Shown here piece after piece: positions 33,901 through 48,900 of a stretch of 64,000 nucleotides of DNA. Numbering within the stretch: position 1 is the first letter of the stretch; each line of letters opens with the position of its first letter. The notes below the pieces were generated by a model. That model did no database searches. It saw only the letters and a list, made by a program, of their open reading frames with translations, and was not told the DNA's origin. Source of the stretch: Limnomonas spitsbergensis. Lineage: Eukaryota; Chlorophyta; Chlorophyceae; Chlamydomonadales. The position numbers and the translations under genes are program-made. The DNA lies in assembly GCA_037349105.1 (NCBI GenBank), contig JAYJMM010000114.1:5323501-5387500 (forward strand), given 5' to 3'.

Positions 33901-36900
33901 GGCTGAACCTGTGCCGTATTGTGCTACCTTGGTAGCAGAATCCGGATGAACCTGTGCCGTATTGTGCTACCTTGGTAGCAGAATCCGGATGAACCTGTGC
34001 CGTATTGTGCTACCTTGGTAGCAGAATCCGGATGAACATGTGCCCTATTGTGCTACCTTGGTCGCGGAATCCGGATGAACCTGTGCCGTATTGTGCTACC
34101 TTGGTAGCAGAATCCGGATGAACCTGTGCCGTATTGTGCTACCTTGGTAGCAGAATCCGGATGAACCTATGCCATATTGTGCTACCTTGGTAGCAGAATC
34201 TGGCTTAACCTGTGCCGTATTGTGCTACCTTGGTAGCAGAATCTGGCTTGACCTGTGCCGTGTTGTGCTACCTTGGTAGCAGAATCTGGATGAACCTGTG
34301 CCGTATTGTGCTACCTTTGTAGCAGAATCCGGATGAACCTGTGCCGTATTGTGCTACCTTGGTAGCAGAATCCGGATGAACCTGTGCCGTATTGTGCTAC
34401 CTTGGTAGCAGAATCCGGATGAACCTGTGCCGTATTGTGCTACCTTGGTAGCGGAATCCGGATGAACCTGTGCCGTATTGTGCTACCTTGGTAGCAGAAT
34501 TCGGATGAACCTGTGCCGTATTGTGCTACCTTGGTAGCAGAATCTGGCTTAACCTGTGCCATATTGTGCTACCTTGGTAGCAGAATCTGGATGAACCTGT
34601 GCCGTATTGTGCTACCTTTGTAGCAGAATCCGGATGAACCTGTGCCGTATTGTGCTACCTTGGTAGCAGAATCCGGATGAACCTGTGCCGTATTGTGCTA
34701 CCTTGGTAGCAGAATCCGGATGAACCTGTGCCGTATTGTGCTACCTTGGTAGCGGAATCCGGATGAACCTGTGCCGTATTGTGCTACCTTGGTAGCAGAA
34801 TCCGGATGAACCTGTGCCGTATTGTGCTACCTTGGTAGCAGAATCTGGATGAACCTGTGCCGTATTGTGCTACCTTGGTAGCAGAATCCGGATAAACCTG
34901 TGCCGTATTGTGCTACCTTGGTAGCAGAATCCGGATGAACCTGTGCCGTATGGTGCTACCTTGGTAGCAGAATCCGGATGAACTTGTGCCGTATTGTGCT
35001 ACCTTGGTAGCAGAATCCGGATGAACCTGTGCCGTATGGTGCTACCTTTGTAGCAGAATCCGGATGAACCTGTGCCGTATTGTGCTACCTTGGTAGCAGA
35101 ATCCGGATAAACTTATGTTATATTGTGCTACCTTTGTAGCAGAATCCGGATGAACCTGTGCTGTATTGTGCTACCTTGGTAGCAGAATCCGGATGAACCT
35201 GTGCCGTATGGTGCTACCTTTGTAGCAGAATCCGGATGAACCTGTGCCGTATTGTGCTACCTTGGGAGCAGAATCCTGATGAACTTATGTCATTTTAAAC
35301 TACCTTGGTAGCAGAATCTGGATGAACCTGTGCCGTATTATACTACCTTTGTAGCAGAATCCGGATGAACCTGTGTCGTATTATACTACCTTGGTAGCAG
35401 AATCCGGATGAACCTGTGCCGTATTATACTACCTTGGTAGCAGAATCCGGATGAACCTGTGCCGTATTATACTACCTTGGGAGCAGAATCCGGCTGAACC
35501 TGTGCCGTATTGTGCTACCTTGGTAGCAGAATCCGGCTGAACCTGTGCCGTATTGTGCTACCTTGGTAGCAGAATCCGGATGAACCTGTGCCGTATTGTG
35601 CTACCTTGGTAGCAGAATCCGGATGAACCTGTGCCGTATTGTGCTACCTTGGTAGCAGAATCCGGATGAACATGTGCCCTATTGTGCTACCTTGGTCGCG
35701 GAATCCGGATGAACCTGTGCCGTATTGTGCTACCTTGGTAGCAGAATCCGGATGAACCTGTGCCGTATTGTGCTACCTTGGTAGCAGAATCCGGATGAAC
35801 CTATGCCATATTGTGCTACCTTGGTAGCAGAATCTGGCTTAACCTGTGCCGTATTGTGCTACCTTGGTAGCAGAATCTAGCTTGACCTGTGCCGTGTTGT
35901 GCTACCTTGGTAGCAGAATCTGGATGAACCTGTGCCATATTGTGCTACCTTGGTAGCAGAATCTGGATGAACCTGTGCCATATTGTGCTACCTTTGTAGC
36001 AGAATCCGGATGAACCTGTGCCGTATTGTGCTACCTTGGTAGCAGAATCCGGATGAACCTGTGCCGTATTGTGCTACCTTGGTAGCAGAATCCGGATGAA
36101 CCTGTGCCGTATTGTGCTACCTTGGTAGCGGAATCCGGATGAACCTGTGCCGTATTGTGCTACCTTGGTAGCAGAATTCGGATGAACCTGTGCCGTATTG
36201 TGCTACCTTGGTAGCAGAATCTGGCTTAACCTGTGCCATATTGTGCTACCTTGGTAGCAGAATCTGGATGAACCTGTGCCGTATTGTGCTACCTTTGTAG
36301 CAGAATCCGGATGAACCTGTGCCGTATTGTGCTACCTTGGTAGCAGAATCCGGATGAACCTGTGCCGTATTGTGCTACCTTGGTAGCAGAATCCGGATGA
36401 ACCTGTGCCGTATTGTGCTACCTTGGTAGCGGAATCCGGATGAACCTGTGCCGTATTGTGCTACCTTGGTAGCAGAATCCGGATGAACCTGTGCCGTATT
36501 GTGCTACCTTGGTAGCAGAATCTGGATGAACCTGTGCCGTATTGTGCTACCTTGGTAGCAGAATCCGGATGAACCTGTGCCGTATTGTGCTACCTTGGTA
36601 GCAGAATCCGGATGAACCTGTGCCGTATGGTGCTACCTTGGTAGCAGAATCCGGATGAACCTGTGCCGTATTGTGCTACCTTGGTAGCAGAATCCGGATG
36701 AACCTGTGCCGTATGGTGCTACCTTTGTAGCAGAATCCGGATGAACCTGTGCCGTATTGTGCTACCTTGGTAGCAGAATCCGGATAAACTTATGTTATAT
36801 TGTGCTACCTTTGTAGCAGAATCCGGATGAACCTGTGCTGTATTGTGCTACCTTGGTAGCAGAATCCGGCTGAACCTGTGCCGTATTGTGCTACCTTGGT

Positions 36901-39900
36901 AGCAGAATCCGGATGAACCTGTGCCGTATTGTGCTACCTTGGTAGCAGAATCCGGATGAACCTGTGCCGTATTGTGCTACCTTGGTAGCAGAATCCGGAT
37001 GAACATGTGCCCTATTGTGCTACCTTGGTCGCGGAATCCGGATGAACCTGTGCCGTATTGTGCTACCTTGGTAGCAGAATCCGGATGAACCTGTGCCGTA
37101 TTGTGCTACCTTGGTAGCAGAATCCGGATGAACCTATGCCATATTGTGCTACCTTGGTAGCAGAATCTGGCTTAACCTGTGCCGTATTGTGCTACCTTGG
37201 TAGCAGAATCTGGCTTGACCTGTGCCGTGTTGTGCTACCTTGGTAGCAGAATCTGGATGAACCTGTGCCATATTGTGCTACCTTTGTAGCAGAATCCGGA
37301 TGAACCTGTGCCGTATTGTGCTACCTTGGTAGCAGAATCCGGATGAACCTGTGCCGTATTGTGCTACCTTGGTAGCAGAATCCGGATGAACCTGTGCCGT
37401 ATTGTGCTACCTTGGTAGCGGAATCCGGATGAACCTGTGCCGTATTGTGCTACCTTGGTAGCAGAATTCGGATGAACCTGTGCCGTATTGTGCTACCTTG
37501 GTAGCAGAATCTGGCTTAACCTGTGCCATATTGTGCTACCTTGGTAGCAGAATCTGGATGAACCTGTGCCGTATTGTGCTACCTTTGTAGCAGAATCCGG
37601 ATGAACCTGTGCCGTATTGTGCTACCTTGGTAGCAGAATCCGGATGAACCTGTGCCGTATTGTGCTACCTTGGTAGCAGAATCCGGATGAACCTGTGCCG
37701 TATTGTGCTACCTTGGTAGCAGAATCCGGATGAACCTGTGCCGTATTGTGCTACCTTGGTAGCAGAATCCGGATGAACCTGTGCCGTATTGTGCTACCTT
37801 GGTAGCAGAATCTGGATGAACCTGTGCCGTATTGTGCTACCTTGGTAGCAGAATCCGGATAAACCTGTGCCGTATTGTGCTACCTTGGTAGCAGAATCCG
37901 GATGAACCTGTGCCGTATGGTGCTACCTTGGTAGCAGAATCCGGATGAACTTGTGCCGTATTGTGCTACCTTGGTAGCAGAATCCGGATGAACCTGTGCC
38001 GTATGGTGCTACCTTTGTAGCAGAATCCGGATGAACCTGTGCCGTATTGTGCTACCTTGGTAGCAGAATCCGGATAAACTTATGTTATATTGTGCTACCT
38101 TTGTAGCAGAATCCGGATGAACCTGTGCTGTATTGTGCTACCTTGGTAGCAGAATCCGGATGAACCTGTGCCGTATGGTGCTACCTTTGTAGCAGAATCC
38201 GGATGAACCTGTGCCGTATTGTGCTACCTTGGGAGCAGAATCCTGATGAACTTATGTCATTTTAAACTACCTTGGTAGCAGAATCTGGATGAACCTGTGC
38301 CGTATTATACTACCTTTGTAGCAGAATCCGGATGAACCTGTGTCGTATTATACTACCTTGGTAGCAGAATCCGGATGAACCTGTGCCGTATTATACTACC
38401 TTGGTAGCAGAATCCGGATGAACCTGTGCCGTATTATACTACCTTGGGAGCAGAATCCGGCTGAACCTGTGCCGTATTGTGCTACCTTGGTAGCAGAATC
38501 CGGCTGAACCTGTGCCGTATTGTGCTACCTTGGTAGCAGAATCCGGATGAACCTGTGCCGTATTGTGCTACCTTGGTAGCAGAATCCGGATGAACCTGTG
38601 CCGTATTGTGCTACCTTGGTAGCAGAATCCGGATGAACATGTGCCCTATTGTGCTACCTTGGTCGCGGAATCCGGATGAACCTGTGCCGTATTGTGCTAC
38701 CTTGGTAGCAGAATCCGGATGAACCTGTGCCGTATTGTGCTACCTTGGTAGCAGAATCCGGATGAACCTATGCCATATTGTGCTACCTTGGTAGCAGAAT
38801 CTGGCTTAACCTGTGCCGTATTGTGCTACCTTGGTAGCAGAATCTAGCTTGACCTGTGCCGTGTTGTGCTACCTTGGTAGCAGAATCTGGATGAACCTGT
38901 GCCATATTGTGCTACCTTGGTAGCAGAATCTGGATGAACCTGTGCCATATTGTGCTACCTTTGTAGCAGAATCCGGATGAACCTGTGCCGTATTGTGCTA
39001 CCTTGGTAGCAGAATCCGGATGAACCTGTGCCGTATTGTGCTACCTTGGTAGCAGAATCCGGATGAACCTGTGCCGTATTGTGCTACCTTGGTAGCGGAA
39101 TCCGGATGAACCTGTGCCGTATTGTGCTACCTTGGTAGCAGAATTCGGATGAACCTGTGCCGTATTGTGCTACCTTGGTAGCAGAATCTGGCTTAACCTG
39201 TGCCATATTGTGCTACCTTGGTAGCAGAATCTGGATGAACCTGTGCCGTATTGTGCTACCTTTGTAGCAGAATCCGGATGAACCTGTGCCGTATTGTGCT
39301 ACCTTGGTAGCAGAATCCGGATGAACCTGTGCCGTATTGTGCTACCTTGGTAGCAGAATCCGGATGAACCTGTGCCGTATTGTGCTACCTTGGTAGCGGA
39401 ATCCGGATGAACCTGTGCCGTATTGTGCTACCTTGGTAGCAGAATCCGGATGAACCTGTGCCGTATTGTGCTACCTTGGTAGCAGAATCTGGATGAACCT
39501 GTGCCGTATTGTGCTACCTTGGTAGCAGAATCCGGATGAACCTGTGCCGTATTGTGCTACCTTGGTAGCAGAATCCGGATGAACCTGTGCCGTATGGTGC
39601 TACCTTGGTAGCAGAATCCGGATGAACCTGTGCCGTATTGTGCTACCTTGGTAGCAGAATCCGGATGAACCTGTGCCGTATGGTGCTACCTTTGTAGCAG
39701 AATCCGGATGAACCTGTGCCGTATTGTGCTACCTTGGTAGCAGAATCCGGATAAACTTATGTTATATTGTGCTACCTTTGTAGCAGAATCCGGATGAACC
39801 TGTGCTGTATTGTGCTACCTTGGTAGCAGAATCCGGATGAACCTGTGCCGTATGGTGCTACCTTTGTAGCAGAATCCGGATGAACCTGTGCCGTATTGTG

Positions 39901-42900
39901 CTACCTTGGGAGCAGAATCCTGATGAACTTATGTCATATTAAACTACCTTGGTAGCAGAATCTGGATGAACCTGTGCCGTATTATACTACCTTTGTAGCA
40001 GAATCCGGATGAACCTGTGTCGTATTATACTACCTTGGTAGCAGAATCCGGATGAACCTGTGCCGTATTATACTACCTTGGTAGCAGAATCCGGATGAAC
40101 CTGTGCCGTATTATACTACCTTGGGAGCAGAATCCGGCTGAACCTGTGCCGTATTGTGCTACCTTGGTAGCAGAATCCGGCTGAACCTGTGCCGTATTGT
40201 GCTACCTTGGTAGCAGAATCCGGATGAACCTGTGCCGTATTGTGCTACCTTGGTAGCAGAATCCGGATGAACCTGTGCCGTATTGTGCTACCTTGGTAGC
40301 AGAATCCGGATGAACATGTGCCCTATTGTGCTACCTTGGTCGCGGAATCCGGATGAACCTGTGCCGTATTGTGCTACCTTGGTAGCAGAATCCGGATGAA
40401 CCTGTGCCGTATTGTGCTACCTTGGTAGCAGAATCCGGATGAACCTATGCCATATTGTGCTACCTTGGTAGCAGAATCTGGCTTAACCTGTGCCGTATTG
40501 TGCTACCTTGGTAGCAGAATCTGGCTTGACCTGTGCCGTGTTGTGCTACCTTGGTAGCAGAATCTGGATGAACCTGTGCCATATTGTGCTACCTTTGTAG
40601 CAGAATCCGGATGAACCTGTGCCGTATTGTGCTACCTTGGTAGCAGAATCCGGATGAACCTGTGCCGTATTGTGCTACCTTGGTAGCAGAATCCGGATGA
40701 ACCTGTGCCGTATTGTGCTACCTTGGTAGCGGAATCCGGATGAACCTGTGCCGTATTGTGCTACCTTGGTAGCAGAATTCGGATGAACCTGTGCCGTATT
40801 GTGCTACCTTGGTAGCAGAATCTGGTTTAACCTGTGCCATATTGTGCTACCTTGGTAGCAGAATCTGGATGAACCTGTGCCGTATTGTGCTACCTTTGTA
40901 GCAGAATCCGGATGAACCTGTGCCGTATTGTGCTACCTTGGTAGCAGAATCCGGATGAACCTGTGCCGTATTGTGCTACCTTGGTAGCAGAATCCGGATG
41001 AACCTGTGCCGTATTGTGCTACCTTGGTAGCAGAATCTGGATGAACCTGTGCCGTATTGTGCTACCTTGGTAGCAGAATCCGGATGAACCTGTGCCGTAT
41101 TGTGCTACCTTGGTAGCAGAATCCGGATGAACCTGTGCCGTATGGTGCTACCTTGGTAGCAGAATCCGGATGAACTTGTGCCGTATTGTGCTACCTTGGT
41201 AGCAGAATCCGGATGAACCTGTGCCGTATGGTGCTACCTTTGTAGCAGAATCCGGATGAACCTGTGCCGTATTGTGCTACCTTGGTAGCAGAATCCGGAT
41301 AAACTTATGTTATATTGTGCTACCTTTGTAGCAGAATCCGGATGAACCTGTGCTGTATTGTGCTACCTTGGTAGCAGAATCCGGATGAACCTGTGCCGTA
41401 TGGTGCTACCTTTGTAGCAGAATCCGGATGAACCTGTGCCGTATTGTGCTACCTTGGGAGCAGAATCCTGATGAACTTATGTCATTTTAAACTACCTTGG
41501 TAGCAGAATCTGGATGAACCTGTGCCGTATTATACTACCTTTGTAGCAGAATCCGGATGAACCTGTGTCGTATTATACTACCTTGGTAGCAGAATCCGGA
41601 TGAACCTGTGCCGTATTATACTACCTTGGTAGCAGAATCCGGATGAACCTGTGCCGTATTATACTACCTTGGGAGCAGAATCCGGCTGAACCTGTGCCGT
41701 ATTGTGCTACCTTGGTAGCAGAATCCGGCTGAACCTGTGCCGTATTGTGCTACCTTGGTAGCAGAATCCGGATGAACCTGTGCCGTATTGTGCTACCTTG
41801 GTAGCAGAATCCGGATGAACCTGTGCCGTATTGTGCTACCTTGGTAGCAGAATCCGGATGAACATGTGCCCTATTGTGCTACCTTGGTCGCGGAATCCGG
41901 ATGAACCTGTGCCGTATTGTGCTACCTTGGTAGCAGAATCCGGATGAACCTGTGCCGTATTGTGCTACCTTGGTAGCAGAATCCGGATGAACCTATGCCA
42001 TATTGTGCTACCTTGGTAGCAGAATCTGGCTTAACCTGTGCCGTATTGTGCTACCTTGGTAGCAGAATCTAGCTTGACCTGTGCCGTGTTGTGCTACCTT
42101 GGTAGCAGAATCTGGATGAACCTGTGCCATATTGTGCTACCTTTGTAGCAGAATCCGGATGAACCTGTGCCGTATTGTGCTACCTTGGTAGCAGAATCCG
42201 GATGAACCTATGCCATATTGTGCTACCTTGGTAGCAGAATCTGGCTTAACCTGTGCCGTATTGTGCTACCTTGGTAGCAGAATCTAGCTTGACCTGTGCC
42301 GTGTTGTGCTACCTTGGTAGCAGAATCTGGATGAACCTGTGCCATATTGTGCTACCTTTGTAGCAGAATCTGGATGAACCTGTGCCGTATTGTGCTACCT
42401 TGGTAGCAGAATCTGGATGAACCTGTGCCATATTGTGCTACCTTTGTAGCAGAATCCGGATGAACCTGTGCCGTATTGTGCTACCTTGGTAGCAGAATCC
42501 GGATGAACCTGTGCCGTATTGTGCTACCTTGGTAGCAGAATCCGGATGAACCTGTGCCGTATTGTGCTACCTTGGTAGCGGAATCCGGATGAACCTGTGC
42601 CGTATTGTGCTACCTTGGTAGCAGAATTCGGATGAACCTGTGCCGTATTGTGCTACCTTGGTAGCAGAATCTGGCTTAACCTGTGCCATATTGTGCTACC
42701 TTGGTAGCAGAATCTGGATGAACCTGTGCCGTATTGTGCTACCTTTGTAGCAGAATCCGGATGAACCTGTGCCGTATTGTGCTACCTTGGTAGCAGAATC
42801 CGGATGAACCTGTGCCGTATTGTGCTACCTTGGTAGCAGAATCCGGATGAACCTGTGCCGTATTGTGCTACCTTGGTAGCGGAATCCGGATGAACCTGTG

Positions 42901-45900
42901 CCGTATTGTGCTACCTTGGTAGCAGAATCCGGATGAACCTGTGCCGTATTGTGCTACCTTGGTAGCAGAATCTGGATGAACCTGTGCCGTATTGTGCTAC
43001 CTTGGTAGCAGAATCCGGATGAACCTGTGCCGTATTGTGCTACCTTGGTAGCAGAATCCGGATGAACCTGTGCCGTATGGTGCTACCTTGGTAGCAGAAT
43101 CCGGATGAACCTGTGCCGTATTGTGCTACCTTGGTAGCAGAATCCGGATGAACCTGTGCCGTATGGTGCTACCTTTGTAGCAGAATCCGGATGAACCTGT
43201 GCCGTATTGTGCTACCTTGGTAGCAGAATCCGGATAAACTTATGTTATATTGTGCTACCTTTGTAGCAGAATCCGGATGAACCTGTGCTGTATTGTGCTA
43301 CCTTGGTAGCAGAATCCGGATGAACCTGTGCCGTATGGTGCTACCTTTGTAGCAGAATCCGGATGAACCTGTGCCGTATTGTGCTACCTTGGGAGCAGAA
43401 TCCTGATGAACTTATGTCATTTTAAACTACCTTGGTAGCAGAATCTGGATGAACCTGTGCCGTATTATACTACCTTTGTAGCAGAATCCGGATGAACCTG
43501 TGTCGTATTATACTACCTTGGTAGCAGAATCCGGATGAACCTGTGCCGTATTATACTACCTTGGTAGCAGAATCCGGATGAACCTGTGCCGTATTATACT
43601 ACCTTGGGAGCAGAATCCGGCTGAACCTGTGCCGTATTGTGCTACCTTGGTAGCAGAATCCGGCTGAACCTGTGCCGTATTGTGCTACCTTGGTAGCAGA
43701 ATCCGGATGAACCTGTGCCGTATTGTGCTACCTTGGTAGCAGAATCCGGATGAACCTGTGCCGTATTGTGCTACCTTGGTAGCAGAATCCGGATGAACAT
43801 GTGCCCTATTGTGCTACCTTGGTCGCGGAATCCGGATGAACCTGTGCCGTATTGTGCTACCTTGGTAGCAGAATCCGGATGAACCTGTGCCGTATTGTGC
43901 TACCTTGGTAGCAGAATCCGGATGAACCTATGCCATATTGTGCTACCTTGGTAGCAGAATCTGGCTTAACCTGTGCCGTATTGTGCTACCTTGGTAGCAG
44001 AATCTGGCTTGACCTGTGCCGTGTTGTGCTACCTTGGTAGCAGAATCTGGATGAACCTGTGCCATATTGTGCTACCTTTGTAGCAGAATCCGGATGAACC
44101 TGTGCCGTATTGTGCTACCTTGGTAGCAGAATCCGGATGAACCTGTGCCGTATTGTGCTACCTTGGTAGCAGAATCCGGATGAACCTGTGCCGTATTGTG
44201 CTACCTTGGTAGCAGAATCCGGATGAACCTGTGCCGTATTGTGCTACCTTGGTAGCAGAATCCGGATGAACCTGTGCCATATTGTGCTACCTTTGTAGCA
44301 GAATCCGGATGAACCTGTGCCGTATTGTGCTACCTTGGTAGCAGAATCCGGATGAACATGTGCCGTATTGTGCTACCTTGGTAGCAGAATCCGGATGAAC
44401 ATGTGCCCTATTGTGCTACCTTGGTCGCGGAATCCGGATGAACCTGTGCCGTATTGTGCTACCTTGGTAGCAGAATCCGGATGAACCTGTGCCGTATTGT
44501 GCTACCTTGGTAGCAGAATCCGGATGAACCTATGCCATATTGTGCTACCTTGGTAGCAGAATCTGGCTTAACCTGTGCCGTATTGTGCTACCTTGGTAGC
44601 AGAATCTGGCTTGACCTGTGCCGTGTTGTGCTACCTTGGTAGCAGAATCTGGATGAACCTATGCCATATTGTGCTACCTTTGTAGCAGAATCCGGATGAA
44701 CCTGTGCCGTATTGTGCTACCTTGGTAGCAGAATCCGGATGAACCTGTGCCGTATTGTGCTACCTTGGTAGCAGAATCCGGATGAACCTGTGCCGTATTG
44801 TGCTACCTTGGTAGCGGAATCCGGATGAACCTGTGCCGTATTGTGCTACCTTGGTAGCAGAATTCGGATGAACCTGTGCCGTATTGTGCTACCTTGGTAG
44901 CAGAATCTGGCTTAACCTGTGCCATATTGTGCTACCTTGGTAGCAGAATCTGGATGAACCTGTGCCGTATTGTGCTACCTTTGTAGCAGAATCCGGATGA
45001 ACCTGTGCCGTATTGTGCTACCTTGGTAGCAGAATCCGGATGAACCTGTGCCGTATTGTGCTACCTTGGTAACAGAATCCGGATGAACCTGTGCCGTATT
45101 GTGCTACCTTGGTAGCGGAATCCGGATGAACCTGTGCCGTATTGTGCTACCTTGGTAGCAGAATCTGGATGAACCTGTGCCGTATTGTGCTACCTGGGTA
45201 GCAGAATCCGGATGAACCTGTGCCGTATTGTGCTACCTTGGTAGCAGAATCCGGATGAACCTGTGCGGTATTGTGCTACCTTGGTAGCAGAATCCGGATG
45301 AACATGTGCCGTATGGTGCTACCTTGGTAGCAGAATCCGGATAAACCTGTGCCGTATTGTGCTACCTTGGTAGCAGAATCCGGATGAACCTGTGCCGTAT
45401 TGTGCTACCTTGGTAGCGGAATCCGGATGAACCTGTGCCGTATTGTGCTACCTTGGTAGCGGAATACGGATAAACCTGTGCCATATTGTGCTACCTTTGT
45501 AGCAGAATCCGGATGAACCTGTGCCGTATTGTGCTACCTTGGTAGCGGAATCCGGATGAACCTGTGCCGTATTGTGCTACCTTGGTAGCTGAATCCGGAT
45601 GAACCTGTGCAGTATTGTGCTACCTTGGTAGCAGAATCTGGATGAACCTGTGCCGTATTGTGCTACCTTGGTAGAAGAATCCGGATGAACCTGTGCCGTA
45701 TTGTGCTACCTTGGTAGCAGAATCCGGATGAACCTGTGCCGTATGGTGCTACCTTGGTAGCAGAATCCGGATGAACCTGTGCCGTATGGTGCTACCTTGG
45801 TAGCAGAATCCGGATGAACCTGTGCCGTATGGTGCTACCTTTGTAGCAGAATCCGGATGAACCTGTGCCGTATTGTGCTACCTTTGTAGCAGAATCCGGA

Positions 45901-48900
45901 TAAACTTATGTTATATTGTGCTACCTTTGTAGCAGAATCCGGATGAACCTGTGCCGTATTGTGCTACCTTGGGAGCAGAATCCGGATGAACTTATGTCAT
46001 ATTAAACTACCTTGGTAGCAGAATCTGGATGAACCTGTGCCGTATTATACTACCCTTGTAGCAGAATCCGGATGAACCTGTGTCGTATTATACTACCTTG
46101 GTAGCAGAATCCGGATGAACCTGTGCCGTATTGTGCTACCTTGGTAGCAGAATCCGGATGAACCTGTGCGGTATTGTGCTACCTTGGTAGCAGAATCCGG
46201 ATGAACCTGTGCCGTATGGTGCTACCTTGGTAGCAGAATCCGGATAAACCTGTGCCGTATTGTGCTCCCTTGGTAGCAGAATCCGGATGAACATGTGCCC
46301 TATTGTGCTACCTTGGTCGCGGAATCCGGATGAACCTGTGCCGTATTGTGCTACCTTGGTAGCAGAATCTGGATGAACCTGTGCCGTATTGTGCTACCTT
46401 GGTAGCAGAATCCGGATGAACTTGTGCCGTATTGTGCTACCTTGGTAGCAGAATCCGGATGAACCTGTGCCGTATTGTGCTACCTTGGTAGCGGAATCCG
46501 GATGAACCTGTTCCGTATTGTGCTACCTTGGTAGCAGAATCTGGATGAACCTGTGCCGTATTGTGCTACCTGGGTAGCAGAATCCGGATGAACCTGTGCG
46601 GTATTGTGCTACCTTGGTAGCAGAATCCGGATGAACCTGTGCCGTATGGTGCTACCTTGGTAGCAGAATCCGGATAAACCTGTGCCGTATTGTGCTACCT
46701 TGGTAGCAGAATCCGGATGAACCTGTGCCGTATTGTGCTACCTTTGTAGCAGAATCCGGATGAACCTGTGCCGTATTGTGCTACCTTGGTAGCAGAATCC
46801 GGATGAACCTGTGCCGTATGGTGCTACCTTGGTAGCAGAATCCGGATAAACCTGTGCCGTATTGTGCTACCTTTGTAGCAGAATCCGGATAAACCTGTGC
46901 CATATTGTGCTACCTTGGTAGCAGAATCCGGATGAACCTGTGCCGTATTGTGCTACCTTGGGAGCAGAATCCGGATGAACTTATGTCATATTAAACTACC
47001 TTGGTAGCAGAATCTGGATGAACCTGTGCCGTATTATACTACCCTTGTAGCAGAATCCGGATGAACCTGTGTCGTATTATACTACCTTGGTAGCAGAATC
47101 CGGATGAACCTGTGCCGTATTGTGCTACCTTGGTAGCAGAATCCGGATGAACCTGTGCGGTATTGTGCTACCTTGGTAGCAGAATCCGGATGAACCTGTG
47201 CCGTATGGTGCTACCTTGGTAGCAGAATCCGGATAAACCTGTGCCGTATTGTGCTACCTTGGTAGCAGAATCCGGATGAACCTGTGCCCTATTGTGCTAC
47301 CTTGGTCGCGGAATCCGGATGAACCTGTGCCGTATTGTGCTACCTTGGTAGCAGAATCTGGATGAACCTGTGCCGTATTGTGCTACCTTGGTAGCAGAAT
47401 CCGGATGAACTTGTGCCGTATTGTGCTACCTTGGTAGCAGAATCCGGATGAACCTGTGCCGTATTGTGCTACCTTGGTAGCGGAATCCGGATGAACCTGT
47501 TCCGTATTGTGCTACCTTGGTAGCAGAATCTGGATGAACCTGTGCCGTATTGTGCTACCTGGGTAGCAGAATCCGGATGAACCTGTGCCGTATTGTGCTA
47601 CCTTGGTAGCAGAATCCGGATGAACCTGTGCGGTATTGTGCTACCTTGGTAGCAGAATCCGGATGAACCTGTGCCGTATGGTGCTACCTTGGTAGCAGAA
47701 TCCGGATAAACCTGTGCCGTATTGTGCTACCTTGGTAGCAGAATCCGGATGAACCTGTGCCGTATTGTGCTACCTTGGTAGCGGAATCCGGATGAACCTG
47801 TGCCGTATTGTGCTACCTTGGTAGCGGAATACGGATAAACCTGTGCCGTATTGTGCTACCTTTGTAGCGGAATCCGGATGAACCTGTGCCATATTGTGCT
47901 ACCTTTGTAGCAGAATCCGGATGAACCTGTGCCGTATTGTGCTACCTTGGTAGCGGAATCCGGATAAACCTGTGCCGTATTGTGCTACCTTGGTAGCAGA
48001 ATCCGGATGAACCTGTGCCGTATTGTGCTACCTTGGTAGCGGAATCCGGATGAACCTGTGCCATATTGTGCTACCTTTGTAGCAGAATCCGGATGAACCT
48101 GTGCCGTATTGTGCTACCTTGGTAGCGGAATCCGGATGAACCTGTGCCGTATTGTGCTACCTTGGTAGCAGAATCCGGATGAACCTGTGCCGTATTGTGC
48201 TACCTTGGTAGCAGAATCTGGATGAACCTGTGCCGTATTGTGCTACCTTGGTAGCAGAATCTGGATGAACCTGTGCCGTATTGTGCTACCTTGGTAGCAG
48301 AATCCGGATGAACCTGTGCCATATTGTGCTACCTTGGTAGCAGAATCCGGATGAACCTGTGCCGTATTGTGCTACCTTGGTAGCGGAATCCGGATGAACC
48401 TGTGCCGTATTGTGCTACCTTGGTAGCGGAATACGGATAAACCTGTGCCATATTGTGCTACCTTTGTAGCAGAATCCGGATGAACCTGTGCCGTATTGTG
48501 CTACCTTGGTAGCGGAATCCGGATGAACCTGTGCCGTATTGTGCTACCTTGGTAGCAGAATCCGGATGAACCTGTGCCGTATTGTGCTACCTTGGTAGCA
48601 GAATCCGGATGAACCTGTGCCGTATTGTGCTACCTTGGTAGCAGAATCTGGCTTAACCTGTGCCGTATTGTGCTACCTTGGTAGCAGAATCCGGATGAAC
48701 CTGTGCCGTATTGTGCTACCTGGGTAGCAGAATCCGGATGAACCTGTGCCGTATGGTGCTACCTTGGTAGCGGAATCCGGATGAACCTGTGCCGTATTGT
48801 GCTACCTTGGTAGCGGAATACGGATAAACCTGTGCCATATTGTGCTACCTTTGTAGCAGAATCCGGATGAACCTGTGCCGTATTGTGCTACCTTGGTAGC